Notes: generated from the sequence alone by a model not told the origin. Counted from the first letter of the stretch, positions 1-7,624 are shown. The stretch: DNA of 35,579 bases from CAMDHY01 sp046156265 (GCF_046156265.1 NZ_JAWDIR010000014.1:1-35579), one strand, 5' to 3'. Program-made: numbers and translations.

Positions 1-20
1 GAGCGTCCGCGGCCCCCTGC

Positions 21-719
21 CTATGGCCCATCCCGCGTGGCTTCGCCCTCGCCGACCGGGTCTGTGGCCAAGCCGGGAGCCCAGGAAGCCAGTGCGCTTC
101 GCCCGGTGTCGGTCAGCGCGTAGACCCCGCGCCCCGACCGCTCGAACCAGCCGTAGACATTGCGGTGGAGGATCTTCTGGGCGTCGGGGAAGGCGGGCTT
201 GAGATCGCGCGGCCGCTTGGGCGCTGACGCCATGGCGGCGGCGCAGGCGAGCGCCTGCTGGCGATAGGCCGTCATGATCGGCTTGCGCGTGCCGCCGCCG
301 GCGACGGGATCGCCCTGGCGCCGCCGGTGCTCCTCCACCAGCCGCGAGCGCCGCGCGGTCGCCTTCCGCGGCATCGGCGCGTCCGGTGACACGAGTATGT
401 CGACGCGGCCGGACGCCGACACCCCGAGCAACCCGAAGCCGAGGCGCCGGCAGAGATTGCGATAGCGCGGATCACTCTCCCGCCCCTTGCCTCTGACGGA
501 AAGCTGCGCCGCCAGCCAGATCTCGTCCGCGGCGGTCGCGCGATCGACCCCCTGCAGGATGAGCTCGAGGTTGAACGCGAGCTTCAGCTCGCCGATCACC
601 ACCACCGCCGGATCATCGCCCCGCAGCCCGACCAGGTCACAGGGACCGATCTCGCCCTTGACGGTGTAGCCGAGCCCTTCGAGGAAGCGCTTGACGGGCT
701 CATACAGGGACGTTTCCAA
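21..719 (-). CDS. DUF2161 family protein, putative PD-(D/E)XK-type nuclease fold
   Basis: Predicted protein of 232 residues. I recognise the N-terminal block as DUF2161, a family assigned to the PD-(D/E)XK phosphodiesterase superfamily. The signature is visible: an Asp at residue 28 in GPCDLVGL, then VVVIGELKL with Glu44 and Lys46, which fits the D...ExK metal-binding triad. The C-terminal part (about 140-232) is basic and ends in a small winged-helix-like stretch (NVYGWFERSGRGVYALTD). The open frame extends upstream to 992, but the family-like sequence starts at a TTG at 719 preceded by a good GGAGG site; the upstream extension is unlike the family and overlaps the terminase remnant on the other strand, so I reject it. 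Substrate and biological role are unknown. It lies beside a phage fragment, so a role in element defence is possible but is inference only. GC is host-like. Confidence 0.75.
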   Translation of the reverse strand: METSLYEPVKRFLEGLGYTVKGEIGPCDLVGLRGDDPAVVVIGELKLAFNLELILQGVDRATAADEIWLAAQLSVRGKGRESDPRYRNLCRRLGFGLLGVSASGRVDILVSPDAPMPRKATARRSRLVEEHRRRQGDPVAGGGTRKPIMTAYRQQALACAAAMASAPKRPRDLKPAFPDAQKILHRNVYGWFERSGRGVYALTDTGRSALASWAPGLATDPVGEGEATRDGP

Positions 720-725
720 CGCGGG

Positions 726-730
726 CCTCC
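726..730 (-). promoter_or_regulatory. Ribosome binding site that fixes the TTG start of the DUF2161 gene
   Basis: On the minus strand this reads GGAGG and sits 6 nt before the TTG at 719-717. It supports the rare TTG start over the ATG codons further upstream, which have no comparable site. Confidence 0.6.
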
Positions 731-821
731 GGTGGCGGACGGCGGGGACGATAGCCGGACATGTGTTGAGGAGAGGCGAATGGGGCGATGGGTGCCGGGT
801 GGCGGGGCGCCCCGGGATGGC

Positions 822-1121
822 TTCCCAGCCGTTGAATTGCGGCAGGGGTGGGTGACGATGGCGCCGGCGGTGATGGCGCTCGAGCGCGCCGTGGTCGGCC
901 GCCGCTTTCGCCACGGCGGCCATCCATTGCTGCGATGGTGCTTCGAGAACGTCGCTGTCGAGACCGACAAGGCCGGGAACAGGATGTTCCACAAGGGTCG
1001 TAGCCGCGATCGGATCTACGTGGCCGTTGCCGCGGCGATGGCGGTGGGGCGCGCATCGGCGGGTGAAAGCGGCGTCAGCGTCTACACAACTGATCGGCCG
1101 GACGGACTGTTGTTTTTATAG
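822..1121 (+). pseudogene. Phage terminase large subunit remnant (C-terminal fragment)
   Basis: The plus strand is open from 732 to a TAG at 1119-1121. From about 822 its translation reads like the C-terminal end of an HK97/lambdoid-type terminase large subunit (TerL): a VELRQGW block, ALERAVVGRRFRHGG, HPLLRWCFENVAVETD, AGNRMFHKGRSRDRI, a hydrophobic AVAAAMAVGRA helix, and a short SVYTTDRPDGLLFL-type tail ending in a natural-looking stop. The order RHGG - PVLRW - NV.VE.D - AGN - K.S..RID - A.AA.MA.GRA is the familiar end of the TerL nuclease domain. The ATPase domain and most of the nuclease domain are absent, and the sequence before residue 30 of the frame does not look terminase-like, so this is a decayed fragment and not a working gene. 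In the RSRDRI-Y position the Asp normally following (R-I-D-G) appears to be lost. Confidence 0.65.
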
Positions 1122-1124
1122 TCC

Positions 1125-2228
1125 TTACTCATCACGAAATGGATGAAGATAACCTAAGTCTACGTGAACGTCTCCCGGACCAATTACTTCGCAAGTTAAG
1201 AACTCAATTCCTTCTGGACCGGGGCGGTCGGCGCTTAGTAGTAATTCAGCTGGAACAGTAAAATCATGCTCTACTGAGTCTGAGCCAAGAGAGAAGGCCC
1301 CGTCTTCGTCTCTGGCGAGAAATTCAACGTGAACTTCGGTACGAAGGTGGATCGTTATTGCGATTGATACAGTAAATTCATCTTTGCTTGCCTCAAGCAT
1401 CTTTATTTGTAGAGGATCTGAAAAATCGTGACCTGTGGCTGCCGCGCCATAATCCTCGGTCTCAAAGTACAATGGTGAACTTGCGTCGACATCGAGCGAA
1501 ATCCGCTCCGCATATGTTTCAATAGCAGACTCAACCATGCCCTCGAGATCGCCGCCTAGGGGTTGTCCTAAAATTGATCTTACCTTTTCTACGATAAATT
1601 CGTCGCTTCGGTTAAATAGATCTAACATAGTTCCGACATTCTGCACTGAAACTAGCCACTTTGATGTCTTGCAATAAGCCATCCAGCCAGAATCGTTTGA
1701 CGCAACCAATACATATTTCTGCTGAGACTCAGCCCATCCTTCAAGAATACTAAGAGCAATCGCGTCAGGAAATTCCTCTTTCTTTCCTGTCTTGTTGGCA
1801 AAAGGCGGAGTTGTTTGAAAATAGGCTTTCTGAATGTCGGATATTGAGCAATACGTAGTAGCGCCTAGAATCTCCAGTCCACTAGCAGCAACATACTCAT
1901 CGAAAATTTCATCTGCCTTGGTAGCCGGGTCAGGCATCTCACAAAAAACAATACCCGAGTCAACAAATTGCTCTAGCTTCTTAGATGCGTCAAAGAAATC
2001 TTGAAAAGCCCGCGCTACTGACGCAGTTAGACCCTTTCTGACCTCAAACTCCACTGTATCGGCTACAACAAATCGGGTCCTCGTCCCAGTAAACTGACGA
2101 AAACTCAGCAAGCCCTTGCTAGTTAATCTTAGATTGTATTTGTAGAAGATTGAGGTATCAAGCGAAACTCCCCCGATATCACCGCGGCCGATTGCCAGTC
2201 GTATGTCTTCTTGGCTCAATTCAGGCAT
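1125..2228 (-). CDS. PIN-domain (DUF4935-like) protein on low-GC DNA
   Basis: Predicted protein of 367 residues. Residues 20-195 look like a PIN-type RNase domain of the DUF4935 kind: VSLDTSIFYK with Asp24, FVVADTVEFEV with Glu60/Glu62, EEFPDAIALSIL with Asp155, and YVLVASNDSGW with Asp179 at the end of a beta strand. These are the four acidic positions expected to bind metal. The C-terminal 170 residues are acidic and probably beta-rich, and I do not recognise them. Base composition is near 45% GC by eye, against about 70% for its neighbours, and codon use differs (many AAA, ATT, TTA), so the gene was acquired recently. It lies between a terminase fragment and the 3' end of tRNA-Arg, the usual setting for an integrated element. 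A PIN RNase in such a place may act in defence or as a toxin, but no partner gene is visible. No clear Shine-Dalgarno precedes the ATG. Confidence 0.7.
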   Translation of the reverse strand: MPELSQEDIRLAIGRGDIGGVSLDTSIFYKYNLRLTSKGLLSFRQFTGTRTRFVVADTVEFEVRKGLTASVARAFQDFFDASKKLEQFVDSGIVFCEMPDPATKADEIFDEYVAASGLEILGATTYCSISDIQKAYFQTTPPFANKTGKKEEFPDAIALSILEGWAESQQKYVLVASNDSGWMAYCKTSKWLVSVQNVGTMLDLFNRSDEFIVEKVRSILGQPLGGDLEGMVESAIETYAERISLDVDASSPLYFETEDYGAAATGHDFSDPLQIKMLEASKDEFTVSIAITIHLRTEVHVEFLARDEDGAFSLGSDSVEHDFTVPAELLLSADRPGPEGIEFLTCEVIGPGDVHVDLGYLHPFRDE

Positions 2229-2239
2229 TTGTAGCAGCC

Positions 2240-2274
2240 CATATAGAAGCTCGCTGTAGGCTGCTTCCTATATG
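2240..2274. repeat. Nested inverted repeat upstream of the PIN-domain gene
   Basis: CATATAGAAGC at 2240-2250 is complementary to GCTTCCTATATG at 2263-2274, with one extra base in the second arm and a 12-nt spacer. A second, competing pair is GCAGCC (2234-2239) with GGCTGC (2259-2264). The structure begins 12 nt before the ATG of the PIN gene, so it could be an operator or a leader hairpin that affects translation. Confidence 0.5.
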
Positions 2275-2327
2275 CTTCCTGTCGCGGTGTGGCATCGTAA
2301 AGGGAGATCGCAAGTGATTGAAAAATA

Positions 2328-2781
<454 letters not shown>

Positions 2782-4479
2782 ATGGGCACCTCGCGCCGGC
2801 TCCTCGGCATCGTCCTGCTCCTCGTCGTCGTCGGCGGTGGCGGCTACCTGCTCTATGGCGAGCACCAGCGCCAGACGGCGGAGCGCGAGGCCGCCGCGAC
2901 CGCGCCCGCCGCGGAGGCGCCGTCGGCCACGGCGGAGAGCGCGCCCGCCGCCTCGACTTCCGACACGTCTTCATCGGCGGCCTCGCCCGCAGATGCGCTG
3001 TCTGCCCCCGCGACCCCGGCGACCGAAGGCGCGGCCGACACCGCCGCGACCGCCGGCTCCTCCGCCTCGACATCCGCCACCGGCACCGGTTCCACTCCGG
3101 CGGACACGGCCGCCGACGGCGCCGCGCCCGCCGGCACCGCCGCGTCCAACGACACGGCTCCCGCACCGCCCGCCACGGCTGCCGCGCCGGAGACGATCTC
3201 GCAGCCCGAGCCCGTCGTGCCGACCGTCGCGGGCGAGGCCGCGCCGCCGACGGGAGCGCCCACCTTCGACGTCGTCCGGGTCGAGCCGGGCGGCGATGCG
3301 GTCATGGCCGGCCGGTCCGAGCCGGGCATGGTCATCGCGCTGTTCGCCAACGGCAAGGAAATCGGCCGCACGCGCGCCAATGACAGCGGCGAATGGGTGA
3401 TCACCCTCGAGGAGCCGCTGGGGCCGGGCGAATATGTCGTCACCATCGTCGGGGCGACGCCCGATGGGTCCCGCCAGGTCGAGTCGGTCGACCGCATCGC
3501 CGTGTCGATCCCGCAGGGCAAGAGCGAACCGCCGATGGTGGCGCTGATGTCGCCGGATGCGCCGACGAAGGTGTTGCAGCAGCCGGAGGCGCCGGCCGCC
3601 GTCGCCGCCGCGTCCGGTGCACCAGCGGCCGCGACGGCCGACGCCGCATCCGGCGGTTCCGCCGCGCCTGCCGCCACCGCGGGTGCGGTCGCTGGAGCGG
3701 CACCCGCCGCGGTCGCCGCCGCGCCCGGGAGCGCCGCCCCGCCGCCGACGTGGGCGCAGCCGTTCGCCACCGGCGGTAACGCCGCCACGTCGCAGGCCGC
3801 TGCCCCGTCACAACCTGCCGCCACGGCCTCCCAGCCCGCCCCGGCTGAGCCTGCCGTTGCTGCCGCGCCGGAAACGCCCGCGGCGGCCGCCCTGGCGGTC
3901 GGGATGGTGGAGAAGGACGGCGACACCGTCACCGTCACCGGCGCCAGCCTGCCGGGTGCGACGGTGCGGCTCTACGTCAACGACGCGCCGGTCGGCGAGG
4001 CGGTGGCGGACGCGGCCGGCCGCTGGACGTTCACCGGTCCGCATACCGTCGGGCCGGGCGACCACACCGTGCGTGCCGACCAGGTCGACCCCGCCACCGG
4101 CACGGTGATGGCGCGCTCGGCGGTGCCCTTCGAGGTGCTGTCGGCGGCCGAGATCGCCGATGCGCCGGCGACGCCGGAGACGCCGGCCGTCGTCCTGCCG
4201 CCGCCCACGGTCGCCGAGACGGCGATGATCGCCGCGGCGCCCGAGCCGGCCGCCCCCGCAGCCGCCGCCGGGACCACGGCTGCCCGCGCCGACGCTGCGG
4301 CGGGGGCCGGCATGCGGAAGATCCGCATCCGCAAGGGTGACGACCTGTGGACGCTGGCGGAGCGCTACTACGGCAAGCGCCGGGGCGTGCGCTACACCGC
4401 CATCTACCGCGCCAACCGCAAGCAGATCCGCAATCCGGACCTGATCTATCCCGGCCAGGTGTTCGTCATCCCGCGCTGA
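2782..4479 (+). CDS. Membrane-anchored Ig-like and LysM domain protein
   Basis: Predicted protein of 565 residues. A short basic N-terminus is followed by one hydrophobic segment (about residues 7-25, LLGIVLLLVVVGGGGYLLYG), so it is anchored in the inner membrane or exported. Residues 30-158 and 245-365 are Ala/Pro/Thr-rich linkers, presumably disordered. Two related Ig-like beta-sandwich repeats lie at about 160-243 and 370-453; each has the pattern V...G.AvMaGrs.PG..v.lfaNg..iG...A...GeW..t...pLgPG.y.v. The last 55 residues are a LysM peptidoglycan-binding domain (KGDDLWTLAERYYG ... YPGQVFVIP). The protein probably spans the periplasm and touches the cell wall. I chose ATG 2782 because the membrane segment starts there; the frame is open back to 2647 but that part is unlike an exported protein. 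It converges on the ABC exporter gene. Confidence 0.85.
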   Translation: MGTSRRLLGIVLLLVVVGGGGYLLYGEHQRQTAEREAAATAPAAEAPSATAESAPAASTSDTSSSAASPADALSAPATPATEGAADTAATAGSSASTSATGTGSTPADTAADGAAPAGTAASNDTAPAPPATAAAPETISQPEPVVPTVAGEAAPPTGAPTFDVVRVEPGGDAVMAGRSEPGMVIALFANGKEIGRTRANDSGEWVITLEEPLGPGEYVVTIVGATPDGSRQVESVDRIAVSIPQGKSEPPMVALMSPDAPTKVLQQPEAPAAVAAASGAPAAATADAASGGSAAPAATAGAVAGAAPAAVAAAPGSAAPPPTWAQPFATGGNAATSQAAAPSQPAATASQPAPAEPAVAAAPETPAAAALAVGMVEKDGDTVTVTGASLPGATVRLYVNDAPVGEAVADAAGRWTFTGPHTVGPGDHTVRADQVDPATGTVMARSAVPFEVLSAAEIADAPATPETPAVVLPPPTVAETAMIAAAPEPAAPAAAAGTTAARADAAAGAGMRKIRIRKGDDLWTLAERYYGKRRGVRYTAIYRANRKQIRNPDLIYPGQVFVIPR

Positions 4480-4535
4480 GGAGGGCGACAGGGGCCGCGG
4501 CGACGGAGGCCACTCCGCGCCGCGTCGCGCCCGGT

Positions 4536-6464
4536 TCAGCCGACGGCTTCCGGCTTGGTCAGGGCCAGATCCGCGGCGTCCGACGAGCCCGTGACGCGTT
4601 CCCCGTCGTTGGCATCGTCCGCGTCCGGCTCGCCGGCCTCGCGCGCCTCCTGCTGGCGGCGCCACATCACCGCATAGAGGCCGTCGGCGGCGATCAGCCC
4701 GGCATGGGTGCCGCGCTCGACGACGCGGCCCTGCTCGAGCACGAGGATCTCGTCGGCGTTCACCACCGTCGACAGCCGGTGCGCGACGACGACGGTGGTG
4801 CGGTTCGCCGAGACCTGGTCGAGGGCGGTCTGGATCTCCTGCTCGGTGCGGGTGTCGAGCGCCGAGGTGGCCTCGTCGAGCACCAGGATCGGCGGCGCCT
4901 TCAGGATGGTGCGGGCGATCGCGACACGCTGCTTCTCGCCGCCCGACAGCTTCAGCCCGCGCTCGCCCACCTCGGTGTCGTAGCCCTTCGGCAGCGTCTC
5001 GACGAAGCCGGCGATCTGGGCGAGTTGCGCCGCCTGGCGCACCTCCTCCTCGCTCGCCGCGGGACGGCCGTAGCGGATGTTGTAGGCGATCGAGTCGTTG
5101 AACAGCACGGTGTCCTGCGGGACGATGCCGATCATCCGCCGGAGGCTCTCCTGGGTGACGTCGCGGATGTCCTGGCCATCGATCAGGATGCGTCCGCCGG
5201 TGACGTCGTAGAAGCGGTAGAGCAGGCGGGCGATGGTCGACTTGCCGGCACCGGAGGGGCCGACGATCGCCACCGTGCGGCCCGCGGGCACGACGAAGTC
5301 GACGCCCTTCAGGATCTCGCGGTCGGCGTCGTAGTGGAAGGCGACGTTCTCGAAGCGGATCTCGCCGCGCCCGACGACGATCGGTGCGGCACCGTCCTTG
5401 TCGGAGACCTCCGGCGGCACGCCGAGCAGGTTGAACATCGCCTCGATGTCGGCGAGGCCCTGGCGGATCTCGCGGTAGACGAAGCCGATGAAATTCAGCG
5501 GGATCGACAGCTGCATCATCAGCGCGTTGATCATCACGAAGTCGCCGACGGTCTGGTCGCCGCGCGCCACCGCAAACGCCGACAGCCCCATGCACGAGAC
5601 CATGCCGATGGTGAAGATCACCGTCTGGCCCTGGTTCAGCCAGGCGAGCGACGTCCAGGTCTTGATCGCCGACTGCTCGTAGCGCGCCATCGACTTGTCG
5701 AAGCGCTCGCTCTCCAGGCGCTCGTTGCCGAAGACCTTGACGGTCTCGAAGTTGAGGAGGGAGTCGACCGCCTTGCCGCTCGCCTCGTTGTCGCTGTCGT
5801 TCATCTGGCGGACGATGGCGATGCGCCAGTTCGACATCGCCACGGTGAACCACATGTAGAGCCACAGGGTGGCGGCAACGACGCCCACATACCAGACGTT
5901 GAACTGGTACCAGATGACGATCGCCGTCAGCACGAACTCGAGCAACGTCGGCATCGAGTTGAGAATGGCGAAGCGCACCACCGTCTCGATGCCCTTGGTG
6001 CCGCGCTCGATGACGCGCGACAGCGCGCCAGTGCGCCGCTGCACGTGGAAGCGCAGCGACAGGGCGTGCAGGTGGGAGAAGGTCTCGTTAGCGAGGGTGC
6101 GCACGGCGTGCTGGCCGACGCGGGCGAACAGCGCGTCGCGCAATTGGTTGAAGCCCATCGCCAGCACGCGGCCGCCGCCATAGGCGAGCACCAGCATGAT
6201 CGGCACCCACAGCATGGCGCCGACCGCGGCTGCCCGCGAGGTCTCGTCGCTGACGAGGGAATCCGTCGCCCACTTGTAGGTGTAGGGCACGAGCACCGTG
6301 ATGACCTTCGCCACCACCAGCGCGAAGATCGCCGCGACGACCCGCACCTTCAGGTCCGGCCGCCCCTCCGGCCACATGTAGGGCCACAGGTTCGCCAGCG
6401 CGGCGAGGGTCTGCCCCCGGTCGGCGGAAACGCGGCCGCGGACGCGCGGCTTCGGAGCTTGCAT
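4536..6464 (-). CDS. atm1: Atm1-type ABC exporter (heavy-metal/glutathione-conjugate half-transporter)
   Basis: Predicted protein of 642 residues, a half-transporter with an N-terminal membrane domain (about 40-345) and a C-terminal ATPase domain (365-605). ATPase motifs: Walker A GPSGAGKST 402-410, Q-loop Gln450, signature LSGGEKQR 506-513, Walker B ILVLDE 526-531, switch His562. Membrane-domain stretches typical of the Atm1/ABCB7/HMT1 group are present: RFHVQRRTGALSRVIERGTKG (139-158) and LNFETVKVFGNE (237-248). Relatives export glutathione-linked sulfur or metal species across the inner membrane; the homologue in Novosphingobium confers heavy-metal tolerance. The gene starts 19 nt after the end of the arsR-type gene on the same strand, so both probably form one transcript controlled by that regulator. 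MsbA-like lipid flippases lack the two Atm1 stretches. Confidence 0.85.
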   Translation of the reverse strand: MQAPKPRVRGRVSADRGQTLAALANLWPYMWPEGRPDLKVRVVAAIFALVVAKVITVLVPYTYKWATDSLVSDETSRAAAVGAMLWVPIMLVLAYGGGRVLAMGFNQLRDALFARVGQHAVRTLANETFSHLHALSLRFHVQRRTGALSRVIERGTKGIETVVRFAILNSMPTLLEFVLTAIVIWYQFNVWYVGVVAATLWLYMWFTVAMSNWRIAIVRQMNDSDNEASGKAVDSLLNFETVKVFGNERLESERFDKSMARYEQSAIKTWTSLAWLNQGQTVIFTIGMVSCMGLSAFAVARGDQTVGDFVMINALMMQLSIPLNFIGFVYREIRQGLADIEAMFNLLGVPPEVSDKDGAAPIVVGRGEIRFENVAFHYDADREILKGVDFVVPAGRTVAIVGPSGAGKSTIARLLYRFYDVTGGRILIDGQDIRDVTQESLRRMIGIVPQDTVLFNDSIAYNIRYGRPAASEEEVRQAAQLAQIAGFVETLPKGYDTEVGERGLKLSGGEKQRVAIARTILKAPPILVLDEATSALDTRTEQEIQTALDQVSANRTTVVVAHRLSTVVNADEILVLEQGRVVERGTHAGLIAADGLYAVMWRRQQEAREAGEPDADDANDGERVTGSSDAADLALTKPEAVG

Positions 6465-6483
6465 GGTCGTCGTTGTCCCTGGC

Positions 6484-6879
6484 TCAGACCGTTTCCCGGA
6501 TGTCGAGATCGGCCTGCTTTGTGGTCTCGTTGGTCCGGCAGCAGCCGGCGACGCCCGCCTCGATCTGGCCGGCGAGGCCGCGCAGCATGGTCGCTGCCGC
6601 CAGCGCCCTTGCGCGGTCGATCGAGTAGTTGGCGCGCGGCCCCTCGATGACGCCCTGGATGAGCCCGGACTCCTTCAGGATCTTCAGGTGCTGCGACACC
6701 GTCGACTGCGCGAGCGGCAGCCGGCGGACGATGTCACCGCAGCAGCACCCGCCCGCCGCCCCGATCGCCTCGATGATCGCAAGCCGCGCCGGATGGGCGA
6801 GCGCCTTCAGCAGCCCGGCGGAATCGAGGTCGGTCGCCGGATAGCGCATCGGTGGGAAATCCCGCGGGTGATCGGCCAT
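6484..6879 (-). CDS. ArsR-family metal/thiol-sensing transcriptional regulator
   Basis: Predicted protein of 131 residues with an ArsR/SmtB winged helix at about 19-98: LLKALAHPARLAIIEAI, then the recognition helix region LAQSTVSQHLKILKESGLI (57-74) and the wing. Two cysteine clusters stand out: Cys45-46-47 directly before the DNA-binding helices and Cys113-114 near the C-terminus. Such Cys pairs bind soft metals, arsenite or sulfur species in this family, usually across the dimer; the actual ligand cannot be read from sequence. It is the first gene of a probable operon with the Atm1 exporter. A perfect inverted repeat covers its ATG (6877-6894), which suggests autorepression. No good Shine-Dalgarno precedes ATG 6879; Met11 (6849) is an alternative start that would place the repeat fully upstream. 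Confidence 0.85.
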   Translation of the reverse strand: MADHPRDFPPMRYPATDLDSAGLLKALAHPARLAIIEAIGAAGGCCCGDIVRRLPLAQSTVSQHLKILKESGLIQGVIEGPRANYSIDRARALAAATMLRGLAGQIEAGVAGCCRTNETTKQADLDIRETV

Positions 6880-6894
6880 CGTCGATAGACGATG
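6877..6894. promoter_or_regulatory. Candidate operator of the arsR-type/atm1 operon
   Basis: CATCGTC-GATA-GACGATG is a perfect 7-bp inverted repeat with a 4-nt spacer, lying across the annotated start codon of the ArsR-type regulator. ArsR proteins bind inverted repeats at their own promoters, so the position fits an autoregulatory site. Binding is inferred only. Confidence 0.4.
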
Positions 6895-6997
6895 AAGCGG
6901 GCGGCGGCAAGATGCCGAAGGCTCACGATATGCAGTGACGGAATGCGGTCGCGCGACTGCTGTCGAGTAGAGGACGACGGCCAGGCCCGGCTAAGGG

Positions 6998-7015
6998 CCG
7001 GCCAATTGCGGCCGG
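6998..7015 (-). terminator. Hairpin downstream of hicB, weak terminator candidate
   Basis: CCGGCC (6998-7003) and GGCCGG (7010-7015) pair around a 6-nt loop, 25 nt past the hicB stop. No T-run follows, so an intrinsic terminator is doubtful. Confidence 0.25.
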
Positions 7016-7039
7016 ATCACGCTGGGGAGGATAGATTGC

Positions 7040-7264
7040 TCACTCCGCGGCGACGACGTGCCTCGTCGGTGACGGCACTGGATGGCCCACGTCTCGGGCG
7101 GCTTCGATCCAGGTCGCGATTGCGTCCTGGACATTGGCGAGCGCCTCTTCGGGCGTCGTGCCATCCGACATGCAGCCGGGAAGATCGGGCACGAACGCGA
7201 CGAAGCCGCCGCCGTCAGCCTCGGACAGTGGCTCGATCGTCACCGGATATACGAGCGAGGTCAT
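7040..7264 (-). CDS. hicB: HicB-family antitoxin
   Basis: Predicted protein of 74 residues with the HicB partial RNase-H fold: YPVTIEPLSEADGGGFVAFVPDLPGCMSDGTTPEEALANVQDAIATWIEAA. The DLPGC...DG.T.EEAL.N...AI..W core is diagnostic. The protein is short and ends soon after this domain, so no separate HTH or ribbon-helix-helix DNA-binding domain is visible. It starts at ATG 7264 with AGGAGG (7270-7275) 5 nt upstream. The ATG forms an ATGA overlap with the stop the hicA frame would have if its internal TAA were absent, so the two genes were once translationally coupled. As antitoxin it should bind HicA and block its mRNA cleavage; whether it still has an active partner here is open. Confidence 0.85.
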   Translation of the reverse strand: MTSLVYPVTIEPLSEADGGGFVAFVPDLPGCMSDGTTPEEALANVQDAIATWIEAARDVGHPVPSPTRHVVAAE

Positions 7265-7308
7265 CGGCCCCTCCTGACAGCGTCGATAAACGCGACGAGC
7301 TTTCGGAT

Positions 7309-7506
7309 TTAGATGGCCTTGATCGGCCTCTTGTAGGGCACGGTCAGTTTCTCGGCAATGTTCGGGTGCGCGACCTTGTAGTGGGAACTGCCGCCCCGCG
7401 CGGGCTCGCAAAGCACCTCGTTCTCTCGGCATATGGCCTTGACGTCCTCGATCGTCCAGTCGCCGGCCGGGTTGGCCCGCATGCGTTCGAGGCGAGAGCG
7501 GCTCAA
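7309..7506 (-). CDS. hicA: HicA-family mRNA interferase toxin, truncated by an in-frame TAA
   Basis: Predicted protein of 65 residues. The HicA core is clear: LERMRANPAGDWTIEDVKAICRENEV, then GGSSHYKVAHP with the catalytic His42, then KLTVPYKRPIKAI. In full-length relatives this last motif continues as a Tyr followed by IRKLVAFIDAV. Here the Tyr position is TAA (7311-7309), and the same frame after it reads IRKLVAFIDAVRRGR and stops at 7261-7263 in an ATGA overlap with hicB. So a single change from TAT or TAC to TAA has removed the last 16 residues, including the C-terminal helix. I chose the TTG at 7506 because GGAGG (7512-7516) lies 5 nt before it and the family N-terminus starts there; an ATG at 7602 would add an unlikely 32 residues. 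The toxin is probably weakened or dead. Confidence 0.75.
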   Translation of the reverse strand: MSRSRLERMRANPAGDWTIEDVKAICRENEVLCEPARGGSSHYKVAHPNIAEKLTVPYKRPIKAI

Positions 7507-7624
7507 GCGGTCCTCCGTCTCTTCTCGACGCCCACGTCCGGCGTCCGAGACTGGCGGCAGGACATGTGGCACTTGCGGAAGCAGGTTCTCTCGAACGGAC
7601 AATGATATCCACTGCCGTCCGCAG

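Noticed and set aside
596..1056. Minus-strand frames between the DUF2161 start and the PIN gene, including the extension of the DUF2161 frame to 992
   Set aside because: Arg/Pro-rich, no family similarity, and they overlap the terminase fragment on the plus strand.
3808..5865. Long open frame (685 codons) on the minus strand across the LysM end and the exporter gene
   Set aside because: It is a frame shadow of the Atm1 gene: Arg/Pro/His-rich, no family similarity, and the same-strand Atm1 frame has all ABC motifs.
4347..6650. 767-codon open frame on the plus strand opposite the exporter
   Set aside because: Antisense to atm1, with His/Asp/Arg/Val-rich composition caused by GC-rich codons; no start signal.
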